From contig WRMF01000001.1 of the NCBI GenBank assembly GCA_009777245.1, forward strand, positions 1-64,000: a stretch of 64,000 nt of DNA, written 5' to 3'. The position numbers and the translations under genes are program-made. The notes beneath the pieces are model-generated. The model did no database searches and had not been told where the DNA came from. It saw nothing but the letters and a program-made list of their open reading frames with translations. This stretch comes from Betaproteobacteria bacterium (lineage in GTDB: Bacteria; Pseudomonadota; Gammaproteobacteria; Burkholderiales; Rhodocyclaceae). Shown here one piece after another: positions 45,175 through 54,191 of this stretch (its first letter is position 1; every line of letters begins with the position of its first letter).

Positions 45175-46079
45175 CAGATTTTTCCGCCTGGATGAGCAAT
45201 GTCCGGCAGGATGTGGAAAAACATCTGGACTCAATCCTGCCTGGCAGAGATGTTATTCCGAGCGGCCTGCATGAAGCGATGCGCTACAGCGTTCTGGGCG
45301 GCGGCAAAAGGGTGCGCGCCCTTCTGGTCTTTGCAGCGGGCGAGTTGAGTATCTGGAAGCCGGCGCATTCATCTCTCCTGGAGTGCGCTGCCGCAGTTGA
45401 GCTGATCCACGCCTATTCCCTGATTCACGACGATTTGCCTTGCATGGACGATGATCCAATGCGGCGCGGGCGTCCCGCTTGCCATGTCGCGTTCGGCGAG
45501 GCGACCGCGCTTCTGGCGGGCGATGCCCTGCAAAGCCTTGCGTTTGAATGCTTAAGCCGAATGGAAGCCGACGGCTCTCACTTTGTCCGGGCGGACGCAA
45601 TCCGAACGCTGGCGCATGCCTCCGGCTCGCTTGGCATGGCAGGCGGACAGGCCATTGATCTGGCGTCTGTCGGCAAGGCGCTTACCCGCCCGGAACTGGA
45701 ACAAATGCACTTGATGAAAACCGGCGCTTTAATCCGCGCCTCCATAACTCTGGGCGCATTGTGCTGCAATCTTTTTGCCGGGCGGGAAGGAGGAGAAGCG
45801 AGAGGTTACCTGAACAGCTTCGCTATTAACATTGGTCTTCTGTTTCAGGTGATTGACGATATTCTGGATCGCACGGAAAAAAGCTCCGCTCTTGGCAAGA
45901 CGGCAGGCAAGGATGAAGCTACTGCCAAGCCGACCTACGTCAGTCTCCTTGGCCTTGACGAAGCAAGGCGTTATGCGGACGAATTGCGGAAGGATGCGCT
46001 TCTCGCTCTTGCTCCCTTTGGCGATAGCGGGCGGCGGCTGACCGAACTGACTGATTTTATCCTTGAGCGGCGATTTTGA
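45171..46079 (+). CDS. ispA: farnesyl diphosphate synthase
   Basis: A 302-residue all-helical prenyltransferase condensing DMAPP/GPP with IPP. First aspartate-rich motif [20 protein letters not shown] (DDxxxxD type), second [12 protein letters not shown], and [16 protein letters not shown] near the N-terminus. ATG 45171 overlaps xseB (ATGA) and the stop overlaps dxs, so the three genes are translationally coupled. Feeds ubiquinone and undecaprenyl synthesis. Confidence 0.95.
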   Translation: MTDFSAWMSNVRQDVEKHLDSILPGRDVIPSGLHEAMRYSVLGGGKRVRALLVFAAGELSIWKPAHSSLLECAAAVELIHAYSLIHDDLPCMDDDPMRRGRPACHVAFGEATALLAGDALQSLAFECLSRMEADGSHFVRADAIRTLAHASGSLGMAGGQAIDLASVGKALTRPELEQMHLMKTGALIRASITLGALCCNLFAGREGGEARGYLNSFAINIGLLFQVIDDILDRTEKSSALGKTAGKDEATAKPTYVSLLGLDEARRYADELRKDALLALAPFGDSGRRLTELTDFILERRF

Positions 46080-47947
46080 TGGAACGCGACTCTCCCCCCG
46101 ACTCCCTGCTGGAAGGCATTGCCTCGCCCGCCGATCTGCGCCTGCTGGACAAGCGCGATTTGAAGCGGCTGGCGGAAGAATTGCGGACATTCATGGTGGA
46201 ATCGGTATCCCGCACCGGCGGGCATCTTTCTTCCAATCTGGGCACGGTGGAGCTTACCATCGCGCTCCATTACGTGTTCAATACGCCTGTTGATCGCCTG
46301 GTCTGGGATGTCGGGCATCAGAGCTACGTCCACAAGATTCTTACCGGGCGACGCGCCGAAATGGCGGGCTTGCGGATGAAAGACGGCATTGCCGGATTTC
46401 CCCGCCGTTCCGAATCCGAATACGACACTTTTGGGGTGGGACACTCCTCCACCTCCATTTCCGCCGCGCTTGGCATGGCGCTTGCGGCAAAACATCTTGG
46501 CGAGGATAAAAAAGTCGTCGCCATCATAGGCGATGGCGCAATGTCCGCCGGCATGGCCTTTGAGGCGTTGAATAACGCGGGAACCGCCAATGTCGACATG
46601 TTCGTCATCTTGAATGACAATGAGATGTCAATTTCCCCTCCGGTCGGGGCTTTGAATCATATTCTGACCCGGTTGATGTCCGGCAAGATGTACAACGCGG
46701 CCAAGGAAGCGGGCAGGCATATGCTCGGCTTCGCGCCGCCCCTTCTGGAATTGGCTCGTCGCGCGGAAGAGCACGCCAAGGGCATGATTACGCCTGGGGC
46801 TTTGTTTGAGGAATTTGGCTTCAACTACTACGGCCCCATTAACGGACACGACTTCAACGCGCTCCTGCCCACTCTTGAAAACATCAGGAAATTGAAAGGG
46901 CCGCAGTTTTTGCATGTGATCACCCGCAAAGGCCAAGGCTACAAGCTGGCCGAAGCCAACCCGACTCTGTATCACGGGGTGGGCAAATTTGATGTGGACA
47001 CGGGCATCAATGAGAGTGGGCATAAAAAACAAACCTATACCCGCGTTTTCGGCGATTGGCTCTGCGATATGGCGGCTGCCGATTCGCGCCTGGTAGGCAT
47101 TACCCCCGCCATGTGCGAAGGCTCCGGCATGATTCGTTTCGCGGAGGAATTTCCTGATCGTTATTACGATGTCGGCATTGCCGAGCAACACGCGGTCACT
47201 TTTGCCGCCGGTTTGGCGTGTGAGGGGTTGAAGCCGGTTGTCGCCATTTACTCCACCTTTTTGCAACGCGCCTATGACCAACTGCTGCATGATGTAGCCC
47301 TGCAAAGCCTGCCGGTCGTGTTCGCCATTGACCGGGGCGGTCTGGTCGGCGCGGATGGCGCGACCCATCATGGCAGTTTTGATCTTTCTTATCTTGCCTG
47401 CGTGCCCAATATGATCATCATGACTCCGGCTGACGAAAACGAATGTCGCCGGATGCTGACTACCGCCTACAGGCTTGACGCTCCTGCCGCGGTGCGCTAT
47501 CCCCGCGGCGGCAGCGATTTTGCCGTTGCCGCAGGCAATGATCTTGAAGTCTTGCCGGTGGGCAAGGGAGAATTGCGGCGGGAAGGCAAGGATATAGCCC
47601 TGCTTTCTTTCGGCAGTATGCTGTTTACCGCGCTTGCCGTGGGAGATACGCTGGATGCCAGCGTCGCCAACATGCGTTTTGTCAAACCCATTGATCGGGA
47701 ACTGATTGCCCGTCTGGCAAAGTCGCATACGCTCCTTGTCAGCCTTGAGGAAAACGCCGTAGTAGGCGGCGCGGGCGCGGAAGCAGCCAGGGCCTTGGCG
47801 GAAATGGGGCTTGACGTGCCGCTGTTGCGCCTGGGTCTGCCCGACTGCTTTATTGATCACGGCGAACAAAAGGAATTGCTTGCCGAAGCCGGGCTTGACG
47901 AAAACGGCATCCTCTGCGCCATTCGCAAGGCGCTTGCCGACCGTTAG
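46076..47947 (+). CDS. dxs: 1-deoxy-D-xylulose-5-phosphate synthase
   Basis: A 623-residue thiamine-diphosphate enzyme, first step of the MEP isoprenoid pathway (pyruvate + glyceraldehyde 3-phosphate). Seen: the [20 protein letters not shown] start, the TPP motif [18 protein letters not shown] with the following [12 protein letters not shown], the pyrimidine-domain [20 protein letters not shown], and the transketolase C-terminal domain. Complete. Either of two consecutive ATG codons (46076, 46079) may be used. The following folE2 is separated from it by a toxin-antitoxin pair and repeats. Confidence 0.97.
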   Translation: MMERDSPPDSLLEGIASPADLRLLDKRDLKRLAEELRTFMVESVSRTGGHLSSNLGTVELTIALHYVFNTPVDRLVWDVGHQSYVHKILTGRRAEMAGLRMKDGIAGFPRRSESEYDTFGVGHSSTSISAALGMALAAKHLGEDKKVVAIIGDGAMSAGMAFEALNNAGTANVDMFVILNDNEMSISPPVGALNHILTRLMSGKMYNAAKEAGRHMLGFAPPLLELARRAEEHAKGMITPGALFEEFGFNYYGPINGHDFNALLPTLENIRKLKGPQFLHVITRKGQGYKLAEANPTLYHGVGKFDVDTGINESGHKKQTYTRVFGDWLCDMAAADSRLVGITPAMCEGSGMIRFAEEFPDRYYDVGIAEQHAVTFAAGLACEGLKPVVAIYSTFLQRAYDQLLHDVALQSLPVVFAIDRGGLVGADGATHHGSFDLSYLACVPNMIIMTPADENECRRMLTTAYRLDAPAAVRYPRGGSDFAVAAGNDLEVLPVGKGELRREGKDIALLSFGSMLFTALAVGDTLDASVANMRFVKPIDRELIARLAKSHTLLVSLEENAVVGGAGAEAARALAEMGLDVPLLRLGLPDCFIDHGEQKELLAEAGLDENGILCAIRKALADR

Positions 47948-48155
47948 AGCGATTTTGGTTCCGGCGAGTACATTTCACAAGTTGCAGGGGCGAGTAATTA
48001 TTCGCCCCTACGGCGGCAATGTGGTGTTGGGGTCAGCCCCCTTGGTGTCAGCCCCTTTTTGACTCGTGGCGAAGCCAAAGGGGGTGTCCCGCAGGGACGG
48101 GGGTTTGCAAGCCCGCAAGCGGGCGGGGTGGCGCGCAGCGCCGGGAGGCAAAGGT
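47948..48155. repeat. repeat block between dxs and the toxin-antitoxin genes
   Basis: Contains GTTGGGGTCAGCCCCC, then AAAGGGGGTGTCCCGCAGGG, then GGGTTTGCAAGCCCGCAAGC. The same composite unit recurs at 48899-48990 and 49943-50028, and inverted at 52736-52800 and 53866-54160. No gene. Confidence 0.75.
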
Positions 48156-48491
48156 TCAGGCGGGCGCGAGGGACAGGCTTCCAACCGGCTTATCCGCCGG
48201 GCGCACTCTTATCTCGATGTCGTAGCCCAAGCGATTTAGGCAATCCATCAATTTGCGCTCGGACAGATTGGTGAAATCGCCGCGCCTCATGCGCGACAAC
48301 TTCGGTTGCGGGATGCCCATGCGTTTGGCCGCCTCTTGTTGGGTAAGACCCAGGGATTGCATGGCGAACTCGATCCTGTAAGCCAATTCGGCTTTTATCT
48401 TTAGTTTTTCAGCATTGGGCAATCCGAGATCGGCAAAGACATTGCTGGAACTGCGTAGCAACTCCACGCCATCAATGACAGTTTTTTGCAT
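48156..48491 (-). CDS. HigA-like XRE-family antitoxin
   Basis: A 111-residue DNA-binding protein (from ATG 48491, MQKTVIDG). The helix-turn-helix is LGLTQQEAAKRMGIPQPKLS followed by RMRRGDFTNLSERKL, then LNRLGYDIEIRVRP, typical of antitoxins paired with Gp49/HigB-like toxins. The toxin gene precedes it and overlaps by 20 nt, the toxin-first order of higBA modules. The last 20-odd residues run into repeat-like sequence. Likely also represses its own operon. Confidence 0.88.
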   Translation of the reverse strand: MQKTVIDGVELLRSSSNVFADLGLPNAEKLKIKAELAYRIEFAMQSLGLTQQEAAKRMGIPQPKLSRMRRGDFTNLSERKLMDCLNRLGYDIEIRVRPADKPVGSLSLAPA

Positions 48492-48861
48492 TTCGTAACT
48501 CCTGTGCCTTTTGCTCGGCAATCTTCAGTCGAGCGCGGATCAAGTCCATGTCTGGTTTTGGCGTTGCAATGCCGCTCTTGCTCTTCTTCTGGAAGCAGTG
48601 CAGGACAAATACCGCTTCCGCAAATTTAACCGTGTAGACCGCGCGATAGGTTCCGCCTTCGTCATTCTCCATGATCTCCAGCACACCTGCTCCGCCAAAG
48701 CCCTTGAGAACTTCCGCCGTCGCGCTTTTGCCGCCTTTCTGGGCAAGCCCAAGCGCATAACCGAAATTTCTGCGCGCTTCGGGTGGCAATGCCATCAAAT
48801 CCTTGTAGGAGCTTGCGATCCATTCGAGCGGTTTTTCTTCGGCGGTCATGGCAGTTATCAT
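48472..48861 (-). CDS. HigB/Gp49-like RelE-superfamily toxin
   Basis: A 129-residue protein from ATG 48861 (or 125 from 48849). The pattern RNFGYALGLAQKGGKSATAE, LKGFGGAGVLEIMENDEGGT, YRAVYTVKFAEAVFVLHCFQ and KKSKSGIATPKPDMDLIRAR is that of the phage-derived Gp49-like toxins, ribosome-dependent mRNA interferases of the RelE fold. The ORF continues upstream to 49083 but that part is repeat DNA. First gene of the pair, overlapping the antitoxin by 20 nt. Confidence 0.9.
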   Translation of the reverse strand: MITAMTAEEKPLEWIASSYKDLMALPPEARRNFGYALGLAQKGGKSATAEVLKGFGGAGVLEIMENDEGGTYRAVYTVKFAEAVFVLHCFQKKSKSGIATPKPDMDLIRARLKIAEQKAQELRNAKNCH

Positions 48862-49124
48862 ATACCTGTTCAGGTAAAAAAGCAAGCTCGCCCCGCGCGT
48901 TGGGGTCAGCCCCCTTGGTGTCAGCCCCCTTTTGACTCGCGGCGAAGCCAAAGGGGGTGTCCCGCAGGGACGGGGGTTTGCAACCCCGCAAGCGGGAGAG
49001 GGGAGTAAAGCGCGCTCCCTTATAGTCACGTTATTTGCAGAAAACTCTATAAATCGAAACCGCTCTAACGAGGCTCTGCACATGATGTATCATGGCGCGC
49101 TTTACTACCTGCAGGAATTTCCCC
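48862..49124. repeat. repeat block upstream of folE2
   Basis: Second copy of the GTCAGCCCCC...GGGGGTGTCCCGCAGGG unit (48899-48992), then GCGGGAGAGGGGAGTAAAGC, and the repeat TATAGTCACGTTATTTGCAG ending AAAACTCTATAA (49022-49052). No gene; the folE2 promoter is expected near 49060-49120. Confidence 0.65.
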
Positions 49125-49916
49125 ATGACCCCTATCCCTGACGTGCAGAGTTCGGCGGATACCCGCCATCTGGCAATCAACAAGGTTGGCATCAAGTCGC
49201 TGTGCCACCCCATTCGGGTGAGCGACCGGGACGGCGGCATGCAGCATACCATCGCCACATTCAATATGTATGTCGGCTTGCCGCACAACTTCAAGGGAAC
49301 TCATATGTCCCGTTTCGTGGAGATTTTGAACAGCCGCGAGCGGGAGATTTCCGTGGCGAACTTTCCCGCCATGTTGCGGGAAATGCTGGAGCGGCTGGAA
49401 GCCGAAACCGGACATATCGAAATGAATTTCCCTTATTTCATCAACAAATCCGCGCCCGTCTCCGGGGTAAAAAGCCTGATGAATTACGATGTGACGCTCT
49501 CCGGCGAGATTCGCGACAACGTCATCAGTCCCACTCTGAAGGTTGTTGTTCCGGTCTCCAGTCTTTGCCCCTGCTCGAAGGAAATTTCCGAGCGTGGCGC
49601 GCACAATCAGCGTTCGCACGTCACCGTTACCGTATCCGCGAAACGCTTTATCTGGATTGAGGAAATAGTCGCCCTGGTCGAGGAAAAGGCTTCTTGCGAT
49701 CTTTACGGTCTTTTGAAACGCCCGGATGAAAAGTTTGTCACCGAGCGCGCTTATGACAATCCGAAGTTTGTGGAAGACATGGTGCGTGACATCGCCGCCT
49801 GTCTGAACGCCGATCCGCGCATTGAAGCCTATTCCGTGGAGTCGGAAAATTTCGAGTCAATCCATAACCATTCGGCCTACGCCCTGATAAATCGGGACAA
49901 ACGAATCCAAAATTGA
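49125..49916 (+). CDS. folE2: GTP cyclohydrolase FolE2
   Basis: A 263-residue type IB GTP cyclohydrolase of the first step of folate synthesis (GTP to dihydroneopterin triphosphate), using a metal other than obligate zinc. Family features: [20 protein letters not shown] at the N-terminus, [10 protein letters not shown], the metal cysteine region [27 protein letters not shown], and [14 protein letters not shown] at the end. ATG 49125 fits the family start; the frame begins earlier at 49092. Confidence 0.95.
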   Translation: MTPIPDVQSSADTRHLAINKVGIKSLCHPIRVSDRDGGMQHTIATFNMYVGLPHNFKGTHMSRFVEILNSREREISVANFPAMLREMLERLEAETGHIEMNFPYFINKSAPVSGVKSLMNYDVTLSGEIRDNVISPTLKVVVPVSSLCPCSKEISERGAHNQRSHVTVTVSAKRFIWIEEIVALVEEKASCDLYGLLKRPDEKFVTERAYDNPKFVEDMVRDIAACLNADPRIEAYSVESENFESIHNHSAYALINRDKRIQN

Positions 49917-50246
49917 TTCGCCCTACGGCGGCGACGCGACGTTGGGGTCAGCCCCCTTTTGACTCGCGGCGAAGCCAAAGGGGGTGTCCCGCAGGGACGG
50001 GGGTTTGCAAGCCCGCAAGCGGGATAGGGATGTTGTAGGGGCAGGGGTTTGCCGGTAGCGCCGCCGGAAAATGCCGTGTTTGTAGGGGCGAACCTGCGTG
50101 TTCGCCCTTTGGGCAGACACATAGGTCTGCCCCTACGGCGGTAACGCGGCGTTGGTGTCACACCACCCTTTAAAGAGGAGGTGTCCGAGGTACGGGGGTT
50201 TGCAAACCCACAAGCGGGAGAAGGGAGTGTACGCGCTTGAATCGAT
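49917..50246. repeat. 330-bp repeat-filled gap
   Basis: A third copy of the GTCAGCCCCC...GTCCCGCAGGGACGGGGG unit (49943-50028), then GTTTGCCGGTAGCGCCGCCGGAAAATGCCGTGTTTGTAGG-type sequence (the reverse complement of the 123-bp tandem unit near 54.0 kb), and GGGCGAACCTGCGTGTTCGCCC and GGGCAGACACATAGGTCTGCCC palindromes. No gene seen. Confidence 0.75.
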
Positions 50247-50555
50247 CTAGTTGATCAGTTTGATGATTGCGACTGCCAGACCGACAGCGGCAAGGATTGC
50301 GGCAAGGTTCCATTTGATGATTTCTACTTTTGCATTGGCGATTTCGGCTTTTAGCTCGCCGCGCATTTTTTCCATGTCTGCGCGTAGTTTTTCCACATCG
50401 CCCTGTGTCGCCAGCATTCTTGAATGAATTGCGTATCTGCTGTCCATGCTCTGGATAATGCTCTCATCCAGCAGTTCAGCCATTGCCTGGGCTTTTTCCC
50501 TTGAGATGCCTATGTCTTGCAATGCTTCCGAGAATGTGAAGGTAAGTGTTGTCAT
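50247..50555 (-). CDS. small coiled-coil protein with C-terminal membrane anchor
   Basis: A 102-residue protein from ATG 50555 (MTTLTFTFSEAL), with GGAG-like GGAGCC upstream. A coiled coil spans about residues 50-78 (QGDVEKLRADMEKMRGELKA) and the last segment is a TM helix (LAAILAAVGLAVAIIKLI). It resembles the DUF1640/CCDC90-type coiled-coil proteins often found near toxin-antitoxin or mobile DNA. No function can be assigned. It lies downstream of the porin and its terminator, on the same strand. Confidence 0.75.
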   Translation of the reverse strand: MTTLTFTFSEALQDIGISREKAQAMAELLDESIIQSMDSRYAIHSRMLATQGDVEKLRADMEKMRGELKAEIANAKVEIIKWNLAAILAAVGLAVAIIKLIN

Positions 50556-50618
50556 GATGTTTGGCTCCTTTGTCGGGATTGTATCACCAGTTTGGCAGGC
50601 TCGTTCGAAACAGGCGCA

Positions 50619-50662
50619 CAAAAAACCGGGGTGTCGGTCTTTGGAGAACCGAACACCCCGGT
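50619..50662 (-). terminator. rho-independent terminator of the porin gene
   Basis: On the minus strand ACCGGGGTGTTCGGT, loop, ACCGACACCCCGGT (one bulge), followed immediately by TTTTTT. About 58 nt after the porin stop. Confidence 0.92.
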
Positions 50663-50719
50663 GGAGATCGAAAAACTTTTCCCGAAATCGTCCGTCAAGA
50701 ACGACCCCGGAAAGAACGA

Positions 50720-51778
50720 TCAGAATGTGTGCTTGATGCCGAGCTGGAGACCATTGCGGTAGTCACCGCCGTCATAGTAGAGACCATCAACGGAAGCTGT
50801 ACGCGTGTATACGCCATCGCTCTTTTTGTTGCGCATATGGGCGTAAGCGGCGTAGAAGTTGGTGCGCTTGGAGAGGTTGTAGTCATAACCAACCGCAAAC
50901 TGGCGAGCCTTGCCGGCATTGTCCGCCTTGTTCTCGTTGTAGGAGAACTTGACGACGTTCTTGCCGAACGGAGCGGAAAGACCAAGCATCCAGGAACGAA
51001 CCTTCTTGTCATTCACAGTTTCCAGGAGTTCCTTGCCCCTGAAATCGTCATAGGCGGCGGAGAGCTTGACTGCGCCGAAGTCATAGGCAGCGCCAAGAGT
51101 CCACTGGCGTTGCTTGTTTTCGGTAGCCCGCTTCATCCTGACATCCTGATAGACCAAGCCGACATCCAGAGGCCCATTGGTGTAGTGTGGGAACAGGGTG
51201 TAGGTCACGAGGTCTCCGTCGTTCCCTAGGGCTTCCTGCGGTGCCAAAACACCAGCGTTGGTCGCGTAGGCAGCGGTCACGTTGAAGCCGCCGAAGGAAG
51301 GAGACACATAGGCAACAGCGTTGTTGACCCGACCGACATTTGTGGAAAGCTGGTCGTTATAAACGTTGCTGTAGCGGCCTACCGTGCCGTCGCCGAACGG
51401 ATCCAGCGCGGTCAGGAAGCCCCAGCGAGGAGCTTGCAGACGACCGGCAATAGCGGTTCCCCAACCGCCGGTCAAGCCCAGGAAAGCCTGCTCGTTGAAG
51501 AATGTATCCATCGTGTCGCCGTCGTCAGCCCTGAAGCCGGCTTCCAGCACGAAGAGAGCCTTGTTGCCGTTGCCCAGGTCTTCCACGCCGGTGAAACCGA
51601 TGAGGGAAGGAGCGGACTGGCTGGAGTCAATGGCGTGCTGGGACTTCTCCTTGCTCATGCTGCTGCTGCGATAGGAGTAACCCACGTCAACAGTACCGTA
51701 GACGGTGACTTGGGACTGGGCGAATACTGCGCCGGAAGCCAGAGCGGCGACGGCGATCGCGATCAATTTCTTTTGCAT
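50720..51778 (-). CDS. Gram-negative porin (betaproteobacterial type)
   Basis: A 352-residue outer-membrane trimeric porin. Signal peptide MQKKLIAIAVAALASGAVFA, cleavage after AFA-like motif, then QSQVTVYGTVDVGYSYRSSS as first strand. The conserved LGFTGVEDLGNG-type block (here LIGFTGVEDLGNGNKALFVL) and an alternating beta-strand pattern run to the terminal Phe (LGIKHTF) needed for BAM insertion. General diffusion porin of 16 strands. Followed by its own strong terminator, so monocistronic. Codon choice suggests high expression. Confidence 0.95.
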   Translation of the reverse strand: MQKKLIAIAVAALASGAVFAQSQVTVYGTVDVGYSYRSSSMSKEKSQHAIDSSQSAPSLIGFTGVEDLGNGNKALFVLEAGFRADDGDTMDTFFNEQAFLGLTGGWGTAIAGRLQAPRWGFLTALDPFGDGTVGRYSNVYNDQLSTNVGRVNNAVAYVSPSFGGFNVTAAYATNAGVLAPQEALGNDGDLVTYTLFPHYTNGPLDVGLVYQDVRMKRATENKQRQWTLGAAYDFGAVKLSAAYDDFRGKELLETVNDKKVRSWMLGLSAPFGKNVVKFSYNENKADNAGKARQFAVGYDYNLSKRTNFYAAYAHMRNKKSDGVYTRTASVDGLYYDGGDYRNGLQLGIKHTF

Positions 51779-52255
51779 GTTTGAACCTTTCTTAAAGGGT
51801 TTGTTCCAGAACCGTAAGGCCTAAGCCAAACGGGCAGAATGCTTGATAGCATCGGGGCGATTCTGAATCGCGCGGCAGAGACGGTCAATCAATTTCGGGG
51901 TTCATTGCGGGAATTTTCATAATCACGTCACAAAAAACAACACATTGCCCCAAAAATGAGGCAGAAAATGATGCAATGCACAAACAGAATACAGAAATCA
52001 GGGATCAGGGATCAGGAAAACCATCGTCGTCGTCGTAGGGGCGACCGTCCCCGGTCGCCCGTTTCCGAAAACATAATCATATAAATATGGTTTGACATGA
52101 CAACGCAGCGGTCAATTGTGACGTTATTTCGGTTATGCGCGAAATCGCCGCGCGGGCGGGCGACCGGGGACGGTCGCCCCTACAACACACCTCTCGCCCG
52201 CTTGCTGACTTGCAAACCCCCGTCCCTACAACGCCCCTCGCTCGCTTGCAAACCA
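51779..52255. other. porin upstream region and repeats, no gene
   Basis: 51779-51960 should hold the porin promoter and leader; I could not identify a convincing -35/-10 pair. 51980-52025 carries CAGAAATCAGGGATCAGGGA and TCAGGAAAACCAT, related to the rrn spacer repeat. 52037-52062 and 52155-52185 carry the GGGGCGACCGTCCCCGGTCGCCC palindrome. Confidence 0.6.
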
Positions 52256-52546
52256 TCAAGGCAAAATGGTAAGCGAATGTTCCCGCAGGAATTGACGCAG
52301 CGCGGCATTGACTCGCCCCTGCCAGCCATCCCCGGTTGAGCGAAAAATACGAACCAAGTCGTCGTCAAGATGAAATTCCGCAGACTCGGCAAATTGACCG
52401 GGCGATACGCCCCCATCCGCCGGGCGCATTCCCGGCTCGCCCTGCGACGGCTCCGCCGCCGCGGCGGCATGAATGCGGGAGATCCCTTCGCCGGAAGGCG
52501 TGACCAACCCCCGCCCGCTGCTGGTTTTAACAAAAGTCTCGGACAT
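52256..52546 (-). CDS. BrnA-like antitoxin, apparently orphan
   Basis: A 96-residue protein. The C-terminal part AEFHLDDDLVRIFRSTGDGW followed by QGRVNAALRQFLREH is the ribbon-helix-helix of the BrnA family, which neutralises the RelE-like toxin BrnT. The N-terminal half (MSETFVKTSSGRGLVTPSGE) is low in complexity. In brnTA operons brnT lies upstream; here the 280 bp upstream (52547-52828) show no BrnT-like frame on either strand. It may be a solitary antitoxin or the remnant of a module. Confidence 0.75.
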   Translation of the reverse strand: MSETFVKTSSGRGLVTPSGEGISRIHAAAAAEPSQGEPGMRPADGGVSPGQFAESAEFHLDDDLVRIFRSTGDGWQGRVNAALRQFLREHSLTILP

Positions 52547-52828
52547 AATTTGAGCGCCTCATGTTTTCCTGCATATTTTACATGCCTGCCATTGTAACGC
52601 ACAAACAACATAAATACATACGTCGAGCCTCCCCGACCCAAAGGCATGGGCTTTCTCGACAAAGGCCAGAGAGCCGAAGACTCCACAAAACAATTGTCTC
52701 GCTCGCCTCGCCAGCAAGAAATTAGCGACAGGCAAACCCCCGTCCCTGCGGGACACCCCCTTTGGCTTCGCCGCGAGTCAAAAGGGGGCTGACCCCATCG
52801 CCACGCGGGCGACCGGGAACGGTCGCCC
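52547..52828. other. gap upstream of the orphan antitoxin
   Basis: No convincing gene. Holds the 32-nt repeat shared with 27892-27923 (52681-52712, opposite orientation), an inverted copy of the GGGGGTGTCCCGCAGGGACGGGGG unit (52736-52800), and a GGCGACCGGGAACGGTCGCC palindrome at 52807-52826. Confidence 0.6.
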
Positions 52829-53431
52829 CTACAAACCTCCACTCGCTTGCGGGCTTGCAGGCTTGTCCTTCATCCCGGCATGAATGCTCGCCGCCACAAG
52901 ACCGTTCAAAATGCCGAACAAAAGCGCGGCAAGGGCAAAAATAGGCAGCAGGCGAAAAATGCCGTCATGCGGAACCAGCCAAAGGCGGGCAAGCAAAATC
53001 TGTCCGGCAATATGGGCAAAACTGGCGCAAAGGCTCCAACTCACCAAACCAAACCAGCGGCGGGGCAAATGATAGACAATTCCCAACACCATCAAACTTG
53101 CGACTGTTCCGGCAAGACTCAAGAAAAAACCCGGCGCGAGAAATTGCCCCAGCACAAGCGCAGCGGCAAAAACCCGCAGCAAGCTCACCCATGCGGCGAC
53201 GCCCCAGCCATAATGCGCCAGAGCCAAAAGCGTGATGATGTTCGCCAATCCGGGCTTGATTCCGGGCAAGGGCATGGGAATGGCCGCGTCAATGATGGAA
53301 AGCCCGACCGCCGCCGCCGCAAGACGGGCAATCCGCCGGTCATGAGGCGTAACAATAATCTCCACGCTCGCGGAAGGCGGAACGGGGGCAGGGTCAACTG
53401 GCGTTTCAGGATCAATAGTTGAGCGAGTCAT
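52829..53431 (-). CDS. Gx transporter family membrane protein
   Basis: About 200 residues from ATG 53431 (ATG 53452 adds seven). After a cytosolic N-terminus come five to six hydrophobic helices with LSIIDAAIPMPLPGIKPGLA and NIITLLALAHYGWGVAAWVS, which match the family formerly called heptaprenyl diphosphate synthase component I and now Gx transporter. The glycine-rich GIKPGLANI pattern is reminiscent of ECF S-components. Substrate unknown. It overlaps the end of the upstream NusG-II-domain gene by 20 nt, and this pair is commonly conserved. Confidence 0.85.
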   Translation of the reverse strand: MTRSTIDPETPVDPAPVPPSASVEIIVTPHDRRIARLAAAAVGLSIIDAAIPMPLPGIKPGLANIITLLALAHYGWGVAAWVSLLRVFAAALVLGQFLAPGFFLSLAGTVASLMVLGIVYHLPRRWFGLVSWSLCASFAHIAGQILLARLWLVPHDGIFRLLPIFALAALLFGILNGLVAASIHAGMKDKPASPQASGGL

Positions 53432-53789
53432 AGACTTCGCGCCGTCCGACAATGGATAAACTCACACGATTGGGCGCGCAGATGGCAATCGCCCCCGCGC
53501 TTTTAAGCCAGCCCTGCCGCACGCAGTATTGACGCAATCCCGGATCGGAAGCGACTCGGGCGCGGCCTTTTTCAATCTCGATTATCGTCTCCCCCAGCGC
53601 CCCCTGCACAACCACGGTTGTCGCCCGATCAAGCGACACCTCCCGAAAAATCTCGCCATCCACCCGAATGACCGCCCTTTCGCCCGCCCCGCTGCGCCAA
53701 AAGAGAGGAAAACTTGCGGCCACGCAAAAGAACGCAAAGAGGATGAGCAAAATATCGCCCGGTCGGAAAAAGGCAAGCCAGCGGGTCAT
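53412..53789 (-). CDS. NusG domain II-containing membrane-anchored protein
   Basis: A 125-residue protein from ATG 53789 (MTRWLAFFRPGD). One N-terminal TM helix (ILLILFAFFCVAASFPLFW), then a beta-rich NusG-II-like domain (AVIRVDGEIFREVSLDRATT, IIEIEKGRARVASDPGLRQY, CVRQGWLKSAGAIAICAPNR). Homologues precede Gx transporter genes in many bacteria. Function unknown; probably a periplasmic accessory of the transporter. Confidence 0.82.
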   Translation of the reverse strand: MTRWLAFFRPGDILLILFAFFCVAASFPLFWRSGAGERAVIRVDGEIFREVSLDRATTVVVQGALGETIIEIEKGRARVASDPGLRQYCVRQGWLKSAGAIAICAPNRVSLSIVGRREVYDSLNY

Positions 53790-53870
53790 GAAATCAACCG
53801 GAAAATCCACACGGCAGAAAGGGATTGGATACCCTCTCCCCCAACCACTCTCTCACTCGCTTGCGGGTTT

Positions 53871-54179
53871 GCAAACCCCCGTCCCTGCGGGACACCCCCT
53901 TTAAAAAGGGGGCTGACACCAACGCCGCGTTACCGCACGGGCGACCGGGGACGGTCGCCCCTACAAACACGACAATTTCCGGCGACGCTACCGGCAAACC
54001 CCCGTCCCTACGGGACACCCCCTTTAAAAAGGGGGCTGACCCCAACACCGCGTTGCCGCGCGGGCGACCGGGGACGGTCGCCCCTACAAACACGGCATTT
54101 TCCGGCGACGCTACCGGCAAACCCCCGGCGCTACGCGCCACCCCCTTTGAAAAGGGGGCGCAAACCAACTCTGGTTCAG
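53871..54179. repeat. tandem repeat, 123-bp period, about 2.5 copies
   Basis: GCAAACCCCCGTCCC-type starts at 53871, 53994 and 54117 give an exact 123-bp period. Each unit has GGGACACCCCCTTTAAAAAG then GGGGCTGAC, then GGGCGACCGGGGACGGTCGC and CCCTACAAACAC. The third unit is truncated and ends near rapZ. The units also occur singly, inverted, at 50030-50210. No gene in 53811-54191. Confidence 0.85.
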
Positions 54180-54191
54180 AGAACCGCGTCG

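Noticed and set aside
46628..47869. 413-codon ORF antisense to dxs
   Set aside because: A shadow of a GC-rich real gene; the translated sequence has no recognisable family, and dxs is complete on the other strand.
51779..51960. Porin promoter
   Set aside because: Several weak -35/-10 combinations are possible, but none has acceptable spacing, so none is called.
52547..52828. A BrnT toxin gene upstream of the BrnA-like antitoxin
   Set aside because: All six frames were read by eye; none shows a BrnT-like pattern. Only repeats are visible.
53871..54179. CRISPR array
   Set aside because: The 123-bp period with whole-unit conservation lacks short repeats with variable spacers, and no cas gene is present.
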